40,255 bases of DNA, taken from the NCBI GenBank assembly GCA_043772945.1, contig JAYVFR010000009.1, positions 1 to 40,255 on the forward strand. The letters are read 5' to 3'. Below the pieces are notes generated by a model. It saw only the letters and a list, made by a program, of their open reading frames with translations, was not told the DNA's origin and searched no databases. Position numbers and translations under genes: made by a program. Positions 1 to 8,791 of the stretch are shown here, one piece after another. Each line of letters begins with the position of its first letter. The first letter of the stretch is position 1. The DNA is from JAYVFR01 sp043772945. GTDB lineage: Bacteria; Patescibacteriota; JACMRA01.

Positions 1-1
1 A

Positions 2-196
2 ACCTCGACAAGTAGTCCAGTGACTACAACTTCTAAACCTACAGCAACCTCGACAAGTAGTAAATCCGAAGAAGTAACTACGAGAACTGGTGCCTCTGAA
101 AATATTACAGTAGCTGCGGTTTTATTATCAGGATTAACTATTAGTTTAATTGCATATCGCAAACATAAATTAAATAAAATTAAAGTTCGTAATTAA
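2..196 (+). CDS. C-terminal end of a sortase-type anchored surface protein (partial)
   Basis: An open frame enters from the left edge and ends at TAA 194-196, giving 64 residues. It begins as a Thr/Ser-rich stalk in which the 16 bases AACCTCGACAAGTAGT occur twice at a 45-base spacing (1-16 and 46-61), so the stalk is built of about 15-residue repeats. It ends with the motif TRTGA, a hydrophobic stretch (VAAVLLSGLTISLIAY) and a basic tail (RKHKLNKIKVRN). That order of motif, membrane helix and positive tail is the layout of an LPXTG-like cell-wall sorting signal. The N-terminal part lies outside the window, so the functional domain is unknown. A sortase-fold protein lies at 35997-37025, but with an altered active site. 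Confidence 0.75.
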   Translation, partial: TSTSSPVTTTSKPTATSTSSKSEEVTTRTGASENITVAAVLLSGLTISLIAYRKHKLNKIKVRN

Positions 197-248
197 TTTG
201 AGCAAAAAATTGCAAAACCAATCTAAATCATATTCCCTTTTATAGAAA

Positions 249-276
249 TTCACGCTTTTACAGGCGTGGTTTTTTT
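249..276 (+). terminator. Rho-independent terminator after the surface protein
   Basis: CACGC at 251-255 pairs with GCGTG at 264-268 across a short loop and is followed by a run of T at 270-276. It lies 55 bases past the stop at 196 and fits termination of the plus-strand surface protein gene. Confidence 0.65.
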
Positions 277-294
277 GTGCCTAGAGTAAAAGTT

Positions 295-477
295 CTACAA
301 GCTCTGCCAGCCAGTCTCTTCTTCACCTTGTTGCTCAGCATATCTTTTTTTAATTAGTTTTTCATCTAATCCTATTGTAGATGTAAAATCAGTTATTAAA
401 ACCTTCCTTCTATAAGACCTGGATTTCCCACTGAGATTAAAACAGGAATCTTTTGTTGCTAGAAATAAAAACTTCAG
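295..477 (-). pseudogene. Possible decayed coding remnant in the 197-520 gap
   Basis: The 324-base gap between the first two surface genes holds the terminator and, on the minus strand, an open frame of about 60 codons ending at TAG (295-297). It has no ATG/GTG/TTG start at a sensible position. Its last 25 codons read as charged, protein-like sequence (for example LDEKLIKKRYAEQQGEEETG). I do not recognise a family. It could be the tail of a lost gene or chance. Nothing else is evident in the gap except the AT-rich leader of the following gene. Confidence 0.2.
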
Positions 478-520
478 TTATACTGATTGTATTGAACTAA
501 AATACATTCAATTCAAACAT

Positions 521-3307
521 ATGTTCGTAAACCAAATAAAAAAATTAAAGTGCACGCCGATTATAATAATTGTGGCAGTTAGTCTCTTTACAATGATTAC
601 GGGCAATGCTTTATTTAACAATCAAAATCTGATGGTAGCCAAAGGGGCTACTCCACCGGCGTCTATAACCTCAAAGCCTAGTTGGCAAGGGAATGCCAAT
701 AAAGGTACTGCATTTAACTGTGGTACAAATACAGCAGGTTATAATTGTAGCAACAATATCAATCCGGGCGTACAGGATATCTATGTCCGACCTAGTGGAT
801 ATATTGATCTTGTTCAAAGATCTGATGAAGGGTATCAATTCGGCTCTATATATGACACAGATGGGAATAAAAAGCAAACATATTTTTCTTTTAATGATCA
901 AGATGCTGGTGAATCAATCACAGGTAATACTAAATACACTTTTATGGCTAGGCGACTTGCGGCTATGTCTTCTGGAGATGCTGCACAATATCCAGTAGGT
1001 TCTGTCCCAATTAAAAATGCCGACCCTGCGGTTTACGGTGCTAATGGTTGGTTTGGTTTTGAAAGGTTTTTAAACAACGTAACCTCACCGGCACACGCTC
1101 CATTTAATGGTGGAATAGGGCTCAAAGGTAACTTTGTAAAAATAACCGATGATCAGAACCCTACTTTTAATAGAAATTTGAATAATCCTTATCCACAAAT
1201 TTCTGGTATGGCAGCCACTGATACTACTCTTTTTGTTAGTGATTATTTAGCTAATAAGGTATATAAGTATGACGCAGAAACAATGCAAAAAATAGGAGAA
1301 TTTCCAATTAATAAGCCTGGTAAAATTACGATAGACAAAGATGGTAATTTGTGGATCATTGGTGAAACAAATTTTAATCGTTCGAAATACTACACTAAAT
1401 CTAGGGATATACCCACTAGGATAGTCAAATATAATCAAAATGGTGATAAGCAAAGTCAAGAAATTTATGACCCTCAATTAGTAGCCTCAGATATCGCCGT
1501 AGATTCTCAAAATCAACTTGTGGTTGGGGACGGTGGTTATAGATCTCAAGTATTTTACTACTCTGGATTAAGCTCCACTCCAACCCTTGTAAGGACTGTC
1601 GGTGAATTGAACGGACTTTTTGGCGGTGCGGTCAAAGGTGCTTATGGGGATTATAAATTAGAGAGTATTAGTGGTGTAGGTGTTGACTCTCAAGATAACC
1701 TTATAGTCGGAATGAACGAATATGGCATATCCAAATTTAATTCTAGTGGAGTGTTCCAATGGTTCAAGCACGGTGTCAATTGGAAAGGGCCGGGTGTATT
1801 CGACCCAAGAGATCCCAAAGTTTTATATACCACTGATTATAAGTATGAAGTTGATTGGTCAAAACCTAGGGATCAGTGGCGAGTATTAGCAAAAATATAC
1901 GATCCGAAAACTTTTCCAAATGATTACAAAAATGATCAATATCACACAGGTGAGTTTACAACACCTTTAGCAAATAGTGTAAAAGTCTGTTATGTTAACA
2001 ATCAAAAATTTGTTATAGATTCTGAAAATAATGATACCACTATGGGCTTTACCAAATTTGTACCAAGTCAATATGGAGAGTTAGCAGTACCAGCAGGTTA
2101 CTTTCACATTGGTAGACCTAGAGCAAAAATTAATCCTGATAAAAATGCTTGGGAGGAAGGATGGTTCTGGAATAAACCTGGAGAGTGGGACTCTTTGCCA
2201 AATTATGAAAAAACATTAAGATGGTGGTCAGATGCTAACAATAATCAAACAAGAGATACAGGGGAGACTACAATAATGACAGAAGCAGATTACAACAGAT
2301 TAGGAAATAATATGCTTAACGGTTGGGCTAGAGAGTTCGATGATGATTGTGGTTTATGGGCAGCTAATAAGCAAAGTATTATTTATTTACCAGCTTCTGG
2401 GTTAAATTCAAGTGGCAATCCGATATATAACTTTGCCAATGCTAAAAAATTTAATACGCCAAGTGAATTCCCAGACGGGAGTCAAACAGGGCTAGAAAGA
2501 TTTTGGTATGACAAGGCCACTGATTCGGCTTATATTACAGGTTGGACTTCGGCTAAACCGAGACCAAATAACCCAGATTTATGGGGTTGGAACGGAACAA
2601 GAATGGCTAGGTATGATAATTGGATGAGCGGCAATCCAACAAAAGTTTGGGAACAAGATGTCCCTTTTGTATATGATCCAAATAACTTTACTTTCAACTC
2701 AACTAGCTATTCTACATTCTACCAAGTTGGCGATCTTATTTTTATGTCGCGTAATCAAGAACCAGATAACGGTCGTCCGTATGAATTTATTAGAGTATAT
2801 CGTACAAGTGATGGTAGTTATATTGGTGGTTTAGATGTTCCTGCTGACGATCAGGTTAATAGACCAGACGGACCTAAGTCTATGCGAGCTGTAAAAAATT
2901 TAGATGGAACTTATACTGTTAGCCAAATAGATGTAACTAGAGCAAAAATTAGACTTTGGCAAGTAACTCCAGATGTCTTAAATCCATCTAGTTCATCAAG
3001 TGCACAATCAATCTCGTCATCGACAAGCGCTTCTTCTTCGTTTAGTATGTCTAGCACCTCGGCAATTTCTAGTTCATCCTCGCTAGTATCCAGCGTCGCA
3101 AGTTCAGTGGCTTCTAGCATTGCTTCTTCCACGGTCGCAAGTTCAGTAGCCTCTTCCGTTACTACAAGCACCCCAGCTAGCTCATCAGCAAGTTCAACAC
3201 CTGTGGCAAGTGGAGCTGTAGCCAAAAAGGTAAGCTCACCAATTACTATTAATAATACCGCAATCGATACACTAGCACAAGGTAATTCATTTGTAATAGC
3301 CAATTAA
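521..3307 (+). CDS. Large secreted beta-propeller-like surface protein, cut by an in-frame TAA
   Basis: This 928-residue product starts with a basic N-terminus and one hydrophobic signal or anchor helix (about residues 10-30), so it is exported. The central part carries NHL/propeller-like repeats, for example LFVSDYLANKVYKYDAETM followed by a GKITIDKDGNLWII strand, typical of secreted repeat proteins that bind ligands or cell surfaces. Residues from about 820 to 890 are a low-complexity Ser/Ala/Val linker (repeated SSVASS). The last 20 residues before the stop look like the first strand of a CBM9-type carbohydrate-binding domain, whose remainder follows in the same frame after TAA 3305-3307. 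No enzyme motif was recognised. The likely role is cell-surface binding. Length and composition are typical of CPR surface proteins. Whether the stop is read through, mutated or a sequencing error is open. Confidence 0.8.
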   Translation: MFVNQIKKLKCTPIIIIVAVSLFTMITGNALFNNQNLMVAKGATPPASITSKPSWQGNANKGTAFNCGTNTAGYNCSNNINPGVQDIYVRPSGYIDLVQRSDEGYQFGSIYDTDGNKKQTYFSFNDQDAGESITGNTKYTFMARRLAAMSSGDAAQYPVGSVPIKNADPAVYGANGWFGFERFLNNVTSPAHAPFNGGIGLKGNFVKITDDQNPTFNRNLNNPYPQISGMAATDTTLFVSDYLANKVYKYDAETMQKIGEFPINKPGKITIDKDGNLWIIGETNFNRSKYYTKSRDIPTRIVKYNQNGDKQSQEIYDPQLVASDIAVDSQNQLVVGDGGYRSQVFYYSGLSSTPTLVRTVGELNGLFGGAVKGAYGDYKLESISGVGVDSQDNLIVGMNEYGISKFNSSGVFQWFKHGVNWKGPGVFDPRDPKVLYTTDYKYEVDWSKPRDQWRVLAKIYDPKTFPNDYKNDQYHTGEFTTPLANSVKVCYVNNQKFVIDSENNDTTMGFTKFVPSQYGELAVPAGYFHIGRPRAKINPDKNAWEEGWFWNKPGEWDSLPNYEKTLRWWSDANNNQTRDTGETTIMTEADYNRLGNNMLNGWAREFDDDCGLWAANKQSIIYLPASGLNSSGNPIYNFANAKKFNTPSEFPDGSQTGLERFWYDKATDSAYITGWTSAKPRPNNPDLWGWNGTRMARYDNWMSGNPTKVWEQDVPFVYDPNNFTFNSTSYSTFYQVGDLIFMSRNQEPDNGRPYEFIRVYRTSDGSYIGGLDVPADDQVNRPDGPKSMRAVKNLDGTYTVSQIDVTRAKIRLWQVTPDVLNPSSSSSAQSISSSTSASSSFSMSSTSAISSSSSLVSSVASSVASSIASSTVASSVASSVTTSTPASSSASSTPVASGAVAKKVSSPITINNTAIDTLAQGNSFVIAN

Positions 3308-3916
3308 ATTAGTGGGGCAGGAGCTATAACAAATTCAGCTGACCTTTCAGCTAGTTTCAAACCATTATGGGACGGAAATAATCTCTATCTTAGTGTAGAA
3401 GTTAAAGATGATGTAGTTAATCCAGCTGGTTCTAGTACTTTATCCGCAGATAATCAAGACGGCGTGGAGATAATGTTGGATCTTGATAATTCCAAAGGAC
3501 TAACAATGGATGGTATGAATGATTGCAAATTAGCTCTTGTATACGGAGAAAGTACTGCTAATAATACTTTCGGTGGTTTTGGAGCTAGTACCTGCAATAC
3601 TGCTGGAGTGGAAACATACTCTACCTTGATTGACGGGGGATACAGAATCGATGCCAAAATCCCATGGTCAACTCTCAAAGTCAGTCCAAGCGTAATGGAC
3701 AATCAAGCAATTGGTTTTGATATACAAGTCAATGATAATGATGGTGGAGCAAGTGGTCGTGATAGCGCAATTGGCTATAACGGTATGGTCGCTGCAACAA
3801 TCTGGAATACGCCAAGTACTTGGGGGACATTAAAGCTAGACCCAATACTAGTTAATATGGTCAATAACTCATCCAACTCATCGTCCTCTACTAACTCAAA
3901 TGATTGTTTAATATAA
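3308..3916 (+). pseudogene. CBM9-like C-terminal half, in frame after the TAA stop
   Basis: Reading straight on from the TAA at 3305-3307 in the same frame gives about 200 codons without a stop until TAA 3914-3916. The segment contains the hallmark order of a family 9 carbohydrate-binding or DOMON-like domain: LWDGNNLYLSVEVKDD, then DGVEIMLDLDNSKG, then IDAKIPWSTL, then a closing strand with TWGTLKLDP, and finally a short Ser/Asn tail. The first ATG inside (3464) would delete the first third of the domain, so an independent gene starting there is unlikely. It is best seen as the 3-prime half of the 521 gene separated by a nonsense codon. The tail ends without a membrane anchor. Confidence 0.7.
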
Positions 3917-3928
3917 AAACTCAAACAT

Positions 3929-3962
3929 AGTATACTTTATATCTTACACGATTCAGTATACT
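3929..3962. terminator. Inverted repeat between convergent genes, possible bidirectional terminator
   Basis: AGTATAC (3929-3935) and GTATACT (3956-3962) are perfect inverted copies, with TTTT following on the plus side. They sit just after the surface gene stop (3916) and overlap the 3-prime end of the minus-strand gene at 3937. The T run is short, so this is a weak call. Confidence 0.35.
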
Positions 3963-4632
3963 TTTGATTACGTAGTTGATTAAAGATTACAAAACATTTT
4001 TTTGATTCACTGTAATAAGAAAGAGTGAAACTATCACCAGTAGCACTAGAAGTGTATAAATAACACTTACGATAGCTCCTCGCAACTTTAAAATTACAAG
4101 ATTCAAAATTCTCGTAGATATTTTTAGTTTTATCTGATATAACCCCTAGAGGTAATAAATTCTGGCATCTGTACTCTAGTTTTAATTTTTCTTTATCTAC
4201 TAGAGATTTACTGTATGATCCATAATTATCAATAGGGAATTTATCCTTGGAAATGTAAGGGTAATTTTCTACTTCCAATACGGAGCCTGTCAATAAATTT
4301 CTTAGTGTTAACTCATAATCTACTTCGTTAGCAAATCCGCTACATCTAAAAATGGGATATTTACGACTTTCAGCTAAAGCTCCACTGTTATTATAATATT
4401 GATTTAGCGCAGGTATAAGATTTTGGCGAAAATGAAAATCTCTTTGCTTATCTCTGTTTATTTCATTCTGATTTAAAATTCCAAAAATACTGGTTATAAC
4501 AATTGCTAAAACACCAAATATTATTAAGATTAGTTCTAAACCATTTAAGTTCCAAGATCCTATACTCATAGGTTCTACGTCAGAAAAATAATTAGATTTA
4601 TTACTAGGGTTAGAGTATAATTTTTGGTTCAT
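3937..4632 (-). CDS. Membrane-anchored pseudopilin-like protein
   Basis: The 231-residue product has about 28 polar residues, one strong hydrophobic helix (about 29-52, LELILIIFGVLAIVITSIFG), then NEINRDKQRDFHFRQNLIPALNQYYNNSG. The pattern of a helix, charged residues, an IPAL-type strip and YYNNSG followed by a Tyr-Pro is what CPR minor pseudopilins show after the N-terminal helix. There is no GFTLIE-type prepilin peptidase site, so the assignment to type IV pilus or competence machinery is inference. The C-terminal half has seven scattered Cys (for example FRCSG, YRCQN, ESCNF, RKCYL), suggesting disulfides outside the cell. It is divergent from the methyltransferase at 4671 with only 38 bases between the starts. 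Confidence 0.5.
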   Translation of the reverse strand: MNQKLYSNPSNKSNYFSDVEPMSIGSWNLNGLELILIIFGVLAIVITSIFGILNQNEINRDKQRDFHFRQNLIPALNQYYNNSGALAESRKYPIFRCSGFANEVDYELTLRNLLTGSVLEVENYPYISKDKFPIDNYGSYSKSLVDKEKLKLEYRCQNLLPLGVISDKTKNIYENFESCNFKVARSYRKCYLYTSSATGDSFTLSYYSESKKCFVIFNQLRNQKYTESCKI

Positions 4633-4670
4633 ATTGAAAGTATAAAAAACTTTTTAAAAAATATCAATAC

Positions 4671-5144
4671 ATGTATATAGTTTTAAATAATATTAGGAGC
4701 GCCTGGAATGTTGGATCCATTATAAGAAGTTGTGATGGCCTAGGTGCTAGTTTAATTTTAGTGGGATACACTCCCAGACCAGTCAATAGCAACCTTAAAT
4801 TAATAAATAAAACAGCAATAGGTGCTGAGCATAATGTAAAATGGGAACATTTTGAACACTATCAACAGGTTTTTGAACACTATTCTAGTAATCAATATAA
4901 TCATATTGGAATTGAAATAAGTCAAACTAGTAAAAATATTTTTAGTTTTTTAAAAGATGCAAATTTAAAAGACGCAGAAAATATAATTTGGTTTGGAAAT
5001 GAAATCCACGGCTTAGACAAAAGTTTAATAAAATTATTAAAAAGTGAAGTCCATTTACCAATGAAAGGATTGAAAGAAAGTTTAAATGTAGCTAATGTAG
5101 TTTGCACAGTTGGGTATTTGTTACTTGAGCATCAAGCGTTGTAA
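4671..5144 (+). CDS. SpoU/TrmH-family RNA 2'-O-methyltransferase
   Basis: The 157-residue product is a minimal SPOUT-fold methyltransferase without an accessory RNA-binding domain. All three SpoU motifs are present: NIRSAWNVGSIIRSCDGLG near the N-terminus, NIIWFGNEIHGLD at about 103-115, and HLPMKGLKESLNVANVV at about 123-139, which contain the conserved Arg, the Gly/Glu of the knot and the SLNVANV S-adenosylmethionine loop. Family members methylate the ribose 2'-OH in tRNA (TrmL/TrmH) or 23S rRNA. The size is closest to TrmL-like tRNA enzymes, but the target cannot be set from sequence. Its last 13 bases overlap the convergent glucan phosphorylase gene. Confidence 0.9.
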   Translation: MYIVLNNIRSAWNVGSIIRSCDGLGASLILVGYTPRPVNSNLKLINKTAIGAEHNVKWEHFEHYQQVFEHYSSNQYNHIGIEISQTSKNIFSFLKDANLKDAENIIWFGNEIHGLDKSLIKLLKSEVHLPMKGLKESLNVANVVCTVGYLLLEHQAL

Positions 5145-6754
5145 ATATTATTAATATATTGATTAAGCATTCTTCCAGCCCCGAAATATCCCCCTGTCAA
5201 AGCCATAGTACTGCGACGAAGCTCTAACCATTTACTATATTTATAAAAATATAAGTCTAAAATTAAATCTAACTGACTAAGAATGCTAATGTGTTCTTGC
5301 TCTTCAGACTCTCCGTTTATTACGAACCCATTCATTGCTGACAAATTAAATTCATACCACCAACCATCCAAAGTTGACAAAGTTGGTACGCCATTAACCC
5401 CAGCCTTCATACCGCTAGTACCGCAAGCCTCATTACCAACTTCAGGATTATTGAGCCACAAATCAACTCCTGAAACTAATTTTTGGGCAACACCAATATT
5501 GTAATTAGGAATAAAAATAATTTTTAAATTAGGGAAGTTTTTTTTTGTAACTTTTAAAATTTGATTGATATCACTACCTTCTCCTCCAGTACCAAAATAC
5601 GCTTTGCCAGCGTAAATTACTTGCAAACCATTATATTTTCCTGCTAACATATTTAATTTTTCTAAATCTTGAATTAAAAAATCATGCCTTTTATATGGAT
5701 CAAATCTTCTAGCAAAACCAATTGTAAAAACTCTTTTATCTAATTTAACACCAGATTGAAATTCTACGAAATCAAATAAATCTTGCTTTTTTTTGTTAAA
5801 AACTAATTCTAGCTCGTTGAGGCTAACCCTGTAAGATAAATTCATTAATTGATTATCATGCATCCAATCGATACTATATTTTCCCAGCAGTTCTTTAAGC
5901 TCAATTGAAATCCATGTGTTCAGATGAATGCCATTTGTAACATTTTTGATTTCATTTTTGTAATTCGGAAACATTTTTTTAGTTACTTGATTATGCTTAA
6001 TCGACACTGTATTTGCTCTATCAGAAATGTCTAAACAATATTGTGTCTCATTAAAAGTCTGATAATCTTTAGTAAAATTAACTATCTTCTGATAATCAAT
6101 GTCTTCTAGATTCTTTTTTAAAAATTCAACACTATACTTTCTGTGTCCATGAGGTACTGGAGTATGAGTTGTGAAAATAATCTTACTATCAGGGTAATTA
6201 TCTTTTTTAACCAAAAAATAACAAGCCGCACTCTCATTTAAATGAATAATATCGGGAATGTAATTAATTAATCTAAATAATTTATCAGCGCCAAAGCCTA
6301 AAAGTATTTCTTGCTGAATTCTAATATTTTCATCATTAATATACAAATGAGAACTAATTCTACAAATCTCAGTTGAATTTTCTGCCAAATTAGTATCTAA
6401 GAAATAAATGTAACTATTATTTGTGCTATTACTAGTGTAAGTATATTTCCAAATTTGTACTACAACATTTTGATTAGCAATTATAAGATTAAATTTAAAA
6501 GGCAATAACTCTAAACCAGCATTATTAATTAAATTCTCATCAGTTTCAATTTGAGTTAAATTATCAGAGATTTCTTGCTTGAAATAACCACATTGATAAA
6601 AAAGCCCGACTCCAATCATACTAACACCATAATCAGCCGATTGTTTAATAATATCTCCAGCTAGAATTCCTAAACCTCCCGCGTAAAAAGGCAAATTGTT
6701 GTCAACTCCAAATTCTAAACATAGGTAAGCTATTTTTTGTTTTTGTTTTAACAT
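5132..6754 (-). CDS. glgP: Alpha-glucan (glycogen/maltodextrin) phosphorylase, short GT35 form
   Basis: The enzyme releases glucose 1-phosphate from alpha-1,4-glucans using pyridoxal phosphate. The 540-residue protein opens with AYLCLEFGVDNNLPFYAGGLGILAGD, the active-site start of the short alpha-glucan phosphorylase family. It carries HTPVPHGH (about 197-204), NVTNGIH (271-277), the phosphate-site ARRFDPYKR (348-356), and GTSGMKAGVNG (445-455), in which Lys450 should bind PLP. It is shorter than E. coli-type enzymes (about 800 residues) because the regulatory N-terminal region is absent, as is usual for this subgroup. No other glycogen gene is in the window. It is the last gene of the minus-strand run from rpmE and overlaps the SpoU gene tail to tail. 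Confidence 0.9.
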   Translation of the reverse strand: MLKQKQKIAYLCLEFGVDNNLPFYAGGLGILAGDIIKQSADYGVSMIGVGLFYQCGYFKQEISDNLTQIETDENLINNAGLELLPFKFNLIIANQNVVVQIWKYTYTSNSTNNSYIYFLDTNLAENSTEICRISSHLYINDENIRIQQEILLGFGADKLFRLINYIPDIIHLNESAACYFLVKKDNYPDSKIIFTTHTPVPHGHRKYSVEFLKKNLEDIDYQKIVNFTKDYQTFNETQYCLDISDRANTVSIKHNQVTKKMFPNYKNEIKNVTNGIHLNTWISIELKELLGKYSIDWMHDNQLMNLSYRVSLNELELVFNKKKQDLFDFVEFQSGVKLDKRVFTIGFARRFDPYKRHDFLIQDLEKLNMLAGKYNGLQVIYAGKAYFGTGGEGSDINQILKVTKKNFPNLKIIFIPNYNIGVAQKLVSGVDLWLNNPEVGNEACGTSGMKAGVNGVPTLSTLDGWWYEFNLSAMNGFVINGESEEQEHISILSQLDLILDLYFYKYSKWLELRRSTMALTGGYFGAGRMLNQYINNIYNA

Positions 6755-6779
6755 ATTAAATGCAAGTGTAATATAAATT

Positions 6780-7721
6780 CTAACTAAAGTAAAGGGTAAC
6801 TGGGCAGTGATCAGAGCCTAAAATTTCACTTCGGATTTTAACATCAATAATATTTTTTAAAAGACCTTGGGATCCAATCCAGTAATCAATCCTCCACCCA
6901 ACATTCCTGTCCCTAGCCCTAGTAATTTGATCCCAATAAGTATATTTATCAACATCATTGAAATAAAAATTGCGATATAAATCAGTCAAATTTAATGATT
7001 CTATTGGATTAATATCTAAATATTTAAAGTCTTCATTTTTTATTCTCAATTGCTCTAACTCAAAGAATTTCTTATTTAAAAGCCAACTGAAAGCGACACG
7101 CTCTTCGGGGAGGCAGCCCGTTGTCTTACGGTTTTGAGTAGGTCTGGCTAAATCTATGTCTTTCAGTGTGCTGTTGAAATCACCGCATAATAATAATTCA
7201 TACCCTTCCTTAAGCCAATTAGAGCACAAACTATATATTTCGTGATAAAATCTGATTTTGTAATCAACTCTGCCTTCTCTACCACCTTGTGGATAATAAC
7301 AATTTAGCAAAACCAATATTTTATTATTGACTTTTATTTTCAAAGCTGTGACCCTCCCTTCAATATCAAATTCATGTAAATTTAAAGTTTTAACGAAGTC
7401 AATTACTTCAATAGTAGAATTTTTAATTAAATCTTTGCGTATTAGAACAGCTGTTCCTGAATAGCCTTTACGATTCTTAGCTGTGTGCCACCAAGCTTGA
7501 TAATCCTCAAGAACATTTTCATTATTAAAATTAGAATTATGATTGTCATCAAAAATACTAAATTTTTCTTCTGGGAAGATTCTTAACATATCTTCATCTT
7601 GACACTTTAATTCTTGCAAACAAATAATATCCCAATTATTTTCGGATATTTTTCTTTTCAAACCTTTACGAAGAGATGCTCTAATTCCATTTACGTTCCA
7701 GGTTGTAAAACTAGTAGTCAA
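6780..7721 (-). CDS. xthA: Exodeoxyribonuclease III / AP endonuclease
   Basis: Base-excision repair enzyme that cuts DNA at abasic sites and trims 3-prime blocks. The 313 residues show the full endonuclease/exonuclease/phosphatase fold signature: TTWNVNGIRA (N for metal or phosphate binding) at the N-terminus, CLQELKCQ (metal Glu), NCYYPQGG mid-protein, CGDFNSTLKDIDLARP (catalytic Asp/Asn), an RIDYW motif near the end and the closing GSDHCPV (Asp-His pair). It is somewhat longer than E. coli ExoIII (268) because of small insertions. It lies 14 bases downstream of the KH protein and 25 bases upstream of glgP, on the same strand. Confidence 0.93.
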   Translation of the reverse strand: MTTSFTTWNVNGIRASLRKGLKRKISENNWDIICLQELKCQDEDMLRIFPEEKFSIFDDNHNSNFNNENVLEDYQAWWHTAKNRKGYSGTAVLIRKDLIKNSTIEVIDFVKTLNLHEFDIEGRVTALKIKVNNKILVLLNCYYPQGGREGRVDYKIRFYHEIYSLCSNWLKEGYELLLCGDFNSTLKDIDLARPTQNRKTTGCLPEERVAFSWLLNKKFFELEQLRIKNEDFKYLDINPIESLNLTDLYRNFYFNDVDKYTYWDQITRARDRNVGWRIDYWIGSQGLLKNIIDVKIRSEILGSDHCPVTLYFS

Positions 7722-7735
7722 GTTATTTAAATTTT

Positions 7736-8092
7736 TTAATTCAAAGCGTATTCATCAGGCTTTTGAAAATTAGAAAAGTTATGTTGAAATTCACTATTTT
7801 CGTTAAAATTTTTATTAAATCTAGTGCTTCCGTCTGGCTCTAAAAACTGTACTCTAACATTCAAGTTATTTGCTTTACCAATCGCACGCATGAGGGTTTT
7901 AATCGCCAAGGCCATACCGCCATTTCTACCAATAACAATTCCCATATCTTGTGGGTTTACTACAACTGAAAGTAAAACTCCCATTTCATCTATCTCTCTA
8001 TCTATTTTTAAGTCGTTTGGAGTAGTCACTAAGTTGTTTAAAATATCAGTTAGAAGTTTTAAATCAATTAAGTTATCAACTGTATCAGTCAT
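7736..8092 (-). CDS. khpA: KH-domain RNA-binding protein (KhpA-like)
   Basis: The 118-residue protein has one type II KH domain with VVNPQDMGIVIGRNGGMALAIKTLMRA, where IGRNG is the GxxG RNA-binding loop. KhpA proteins bind many RNAs and act with KhpB in division and post-transcriptional control. The N-terminal 35 residues and the C-terminal 30 (charged, Asn-rich) flank the domain. It lies directly downstream of rpsP, the conserved position for this gene in many bacteria, which supports the call. Confidence 0.88.
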   Translation of the reverse strand: MTDTVDNLIDLKLLTDILNNLVTTPNDLKIDREIDEMGVLLSVVVNPQDMGIVIGRNGGMALAIKTLMRAIGKANNLNVRVQFLEPDGSTRFNKNFNENSEFQHNFSNFQKPDEYALN

Positions 8093-8113
8093 ATATAAAC
8101 TAAAGAAGAAAAA

Positions 8114-8332
8114 TTATTTTAAAAGTGATTTTACGGTATCTGATATTTCAATATTTAAAGCTACATAGTGATTTATTCTATCTTGCTTTATAGATTTTTC
8201 TTTAGTGTATGGATTATACCACCCTAAATCTTCTATACTTTTTTTGGTTGTATGCTTATGTTTTTGTGCTACTACAATACGGTAAAATTTTCTATATTTA
8301 CGACCCATTGGTTTTAATCTAATTGTTAACAT
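8114..8332 (-). CDS. rpsP: 30S ribosomal protein S16
   Basis: The protein begins MLTIRLKPMGRKYRKFYRIVV and continues with SIEDLGWYNPYTKE, which is the canonical S16 fold start and WYNP motif. It has 72 residues, slightly shorter than E. coli (82). The open frame extends upstream to 8494, but that 54-residue extension overlaps rpsK and has no S16 homology, so the ATG at 8330-8332 is chosen. It is followed by khpA after 21 bases. Confidence 0.95.
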   Translation of the reverse strand: MLTIRLKPMGRKYRKFYRIVVAQKHKHTTKKSIEDLGWYNPYTKEKSIKQDRINHYVALNIEISDTVKSLLK

Positions 8333-8366
8333 ATAATTTTTTATTTTAATTTTGAGAGTTAATTTA

Positions 8367-8777
8367 CTAAATTCTTCTGCGATTAGCTGGCTTAGGCCCT
8401 CCGAATGGGAAGCCAGTCGTATCTTTAATCGATTCAATTTGTAAGTGTGAAGCCATGAGTGTCCTAAGGAAGGAATCACGACCAGCACCAGCACCGTTAA
8501 TGACTACGTGTGCAGTAACAGCTTCTACCATTTTAGCTTTTTCAATCATATCCTCAGTTACTTTTTGAGATGCAAAAGGCGTTGCTTTTTTAGTTCCTTT
8601 AAAACCCACTTTACCAGAAGAAGCCCAGCTAATGATTTTACCTTCTAAATCTGTTAGGACCGCAATACTATTATTAGGAGTAGCTTTTAGACAAATTCTC
8701 ACTATAGGAAATTTTTGCTTTAGTTTGGAAGCTTTACCTATCTTAGTCGTTGATTTATTTTTTACAATTTTAGCCAT
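8367..8777 (-). CDS. rpsK: 30S ribosomal protein S11
   Basis: The 136-residue protein matches S11 throughout: NNSIAVLTDLEGKIISWASSG, a GFKGTKKATPFASQ segment, GAGAGRDSFLRTL and the basic end KPANRRRI. The conserved NGCRPPKRRR end is altered to GGPKPANRRR. S11 lines the mRNA exit site (platform) of the small subunit. Its usual neighbours rpsM, rpsD, rpoA and rplQ are absent here. Instead it sits between rpmE and rpsP. Confidence 0.95.
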   Translation of the reverse strand: MAKIVKNKSTTKIGKASKLKQKFPIVRICLKATPNNSIAVLTDLEGKIISWASSGKVGFKGTKKATPFASQKVTEDMIEKAKMVEAVTAHVVINGAGAGRDSFLRTLMASHLQIESIKDTTGFPFGGPKPANRRRI

Positions 8778-8791
8778 AATTTTAAATTATT

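Noticed and set aside
1..196. Short repeats at the left edge as a CRISPR or mobile array
   Set aside because: The 45-base period is in-frame coding repeat of a Thr/Ser stalk, with no spacers and only two units visible.
2911..3303. 130-codon antisense ORF across the Ser-rich linker
   Set aside because: It is an artefact of low-complexity Ser codons read on the other strand; it lacks coding features of its own.
8333..8494. Longer S16 reading frame starting at 8494
   Set aside because: The extension overlaps rpsK and carries no S16 sequence; the canonical start MLTIRL is at 8332.
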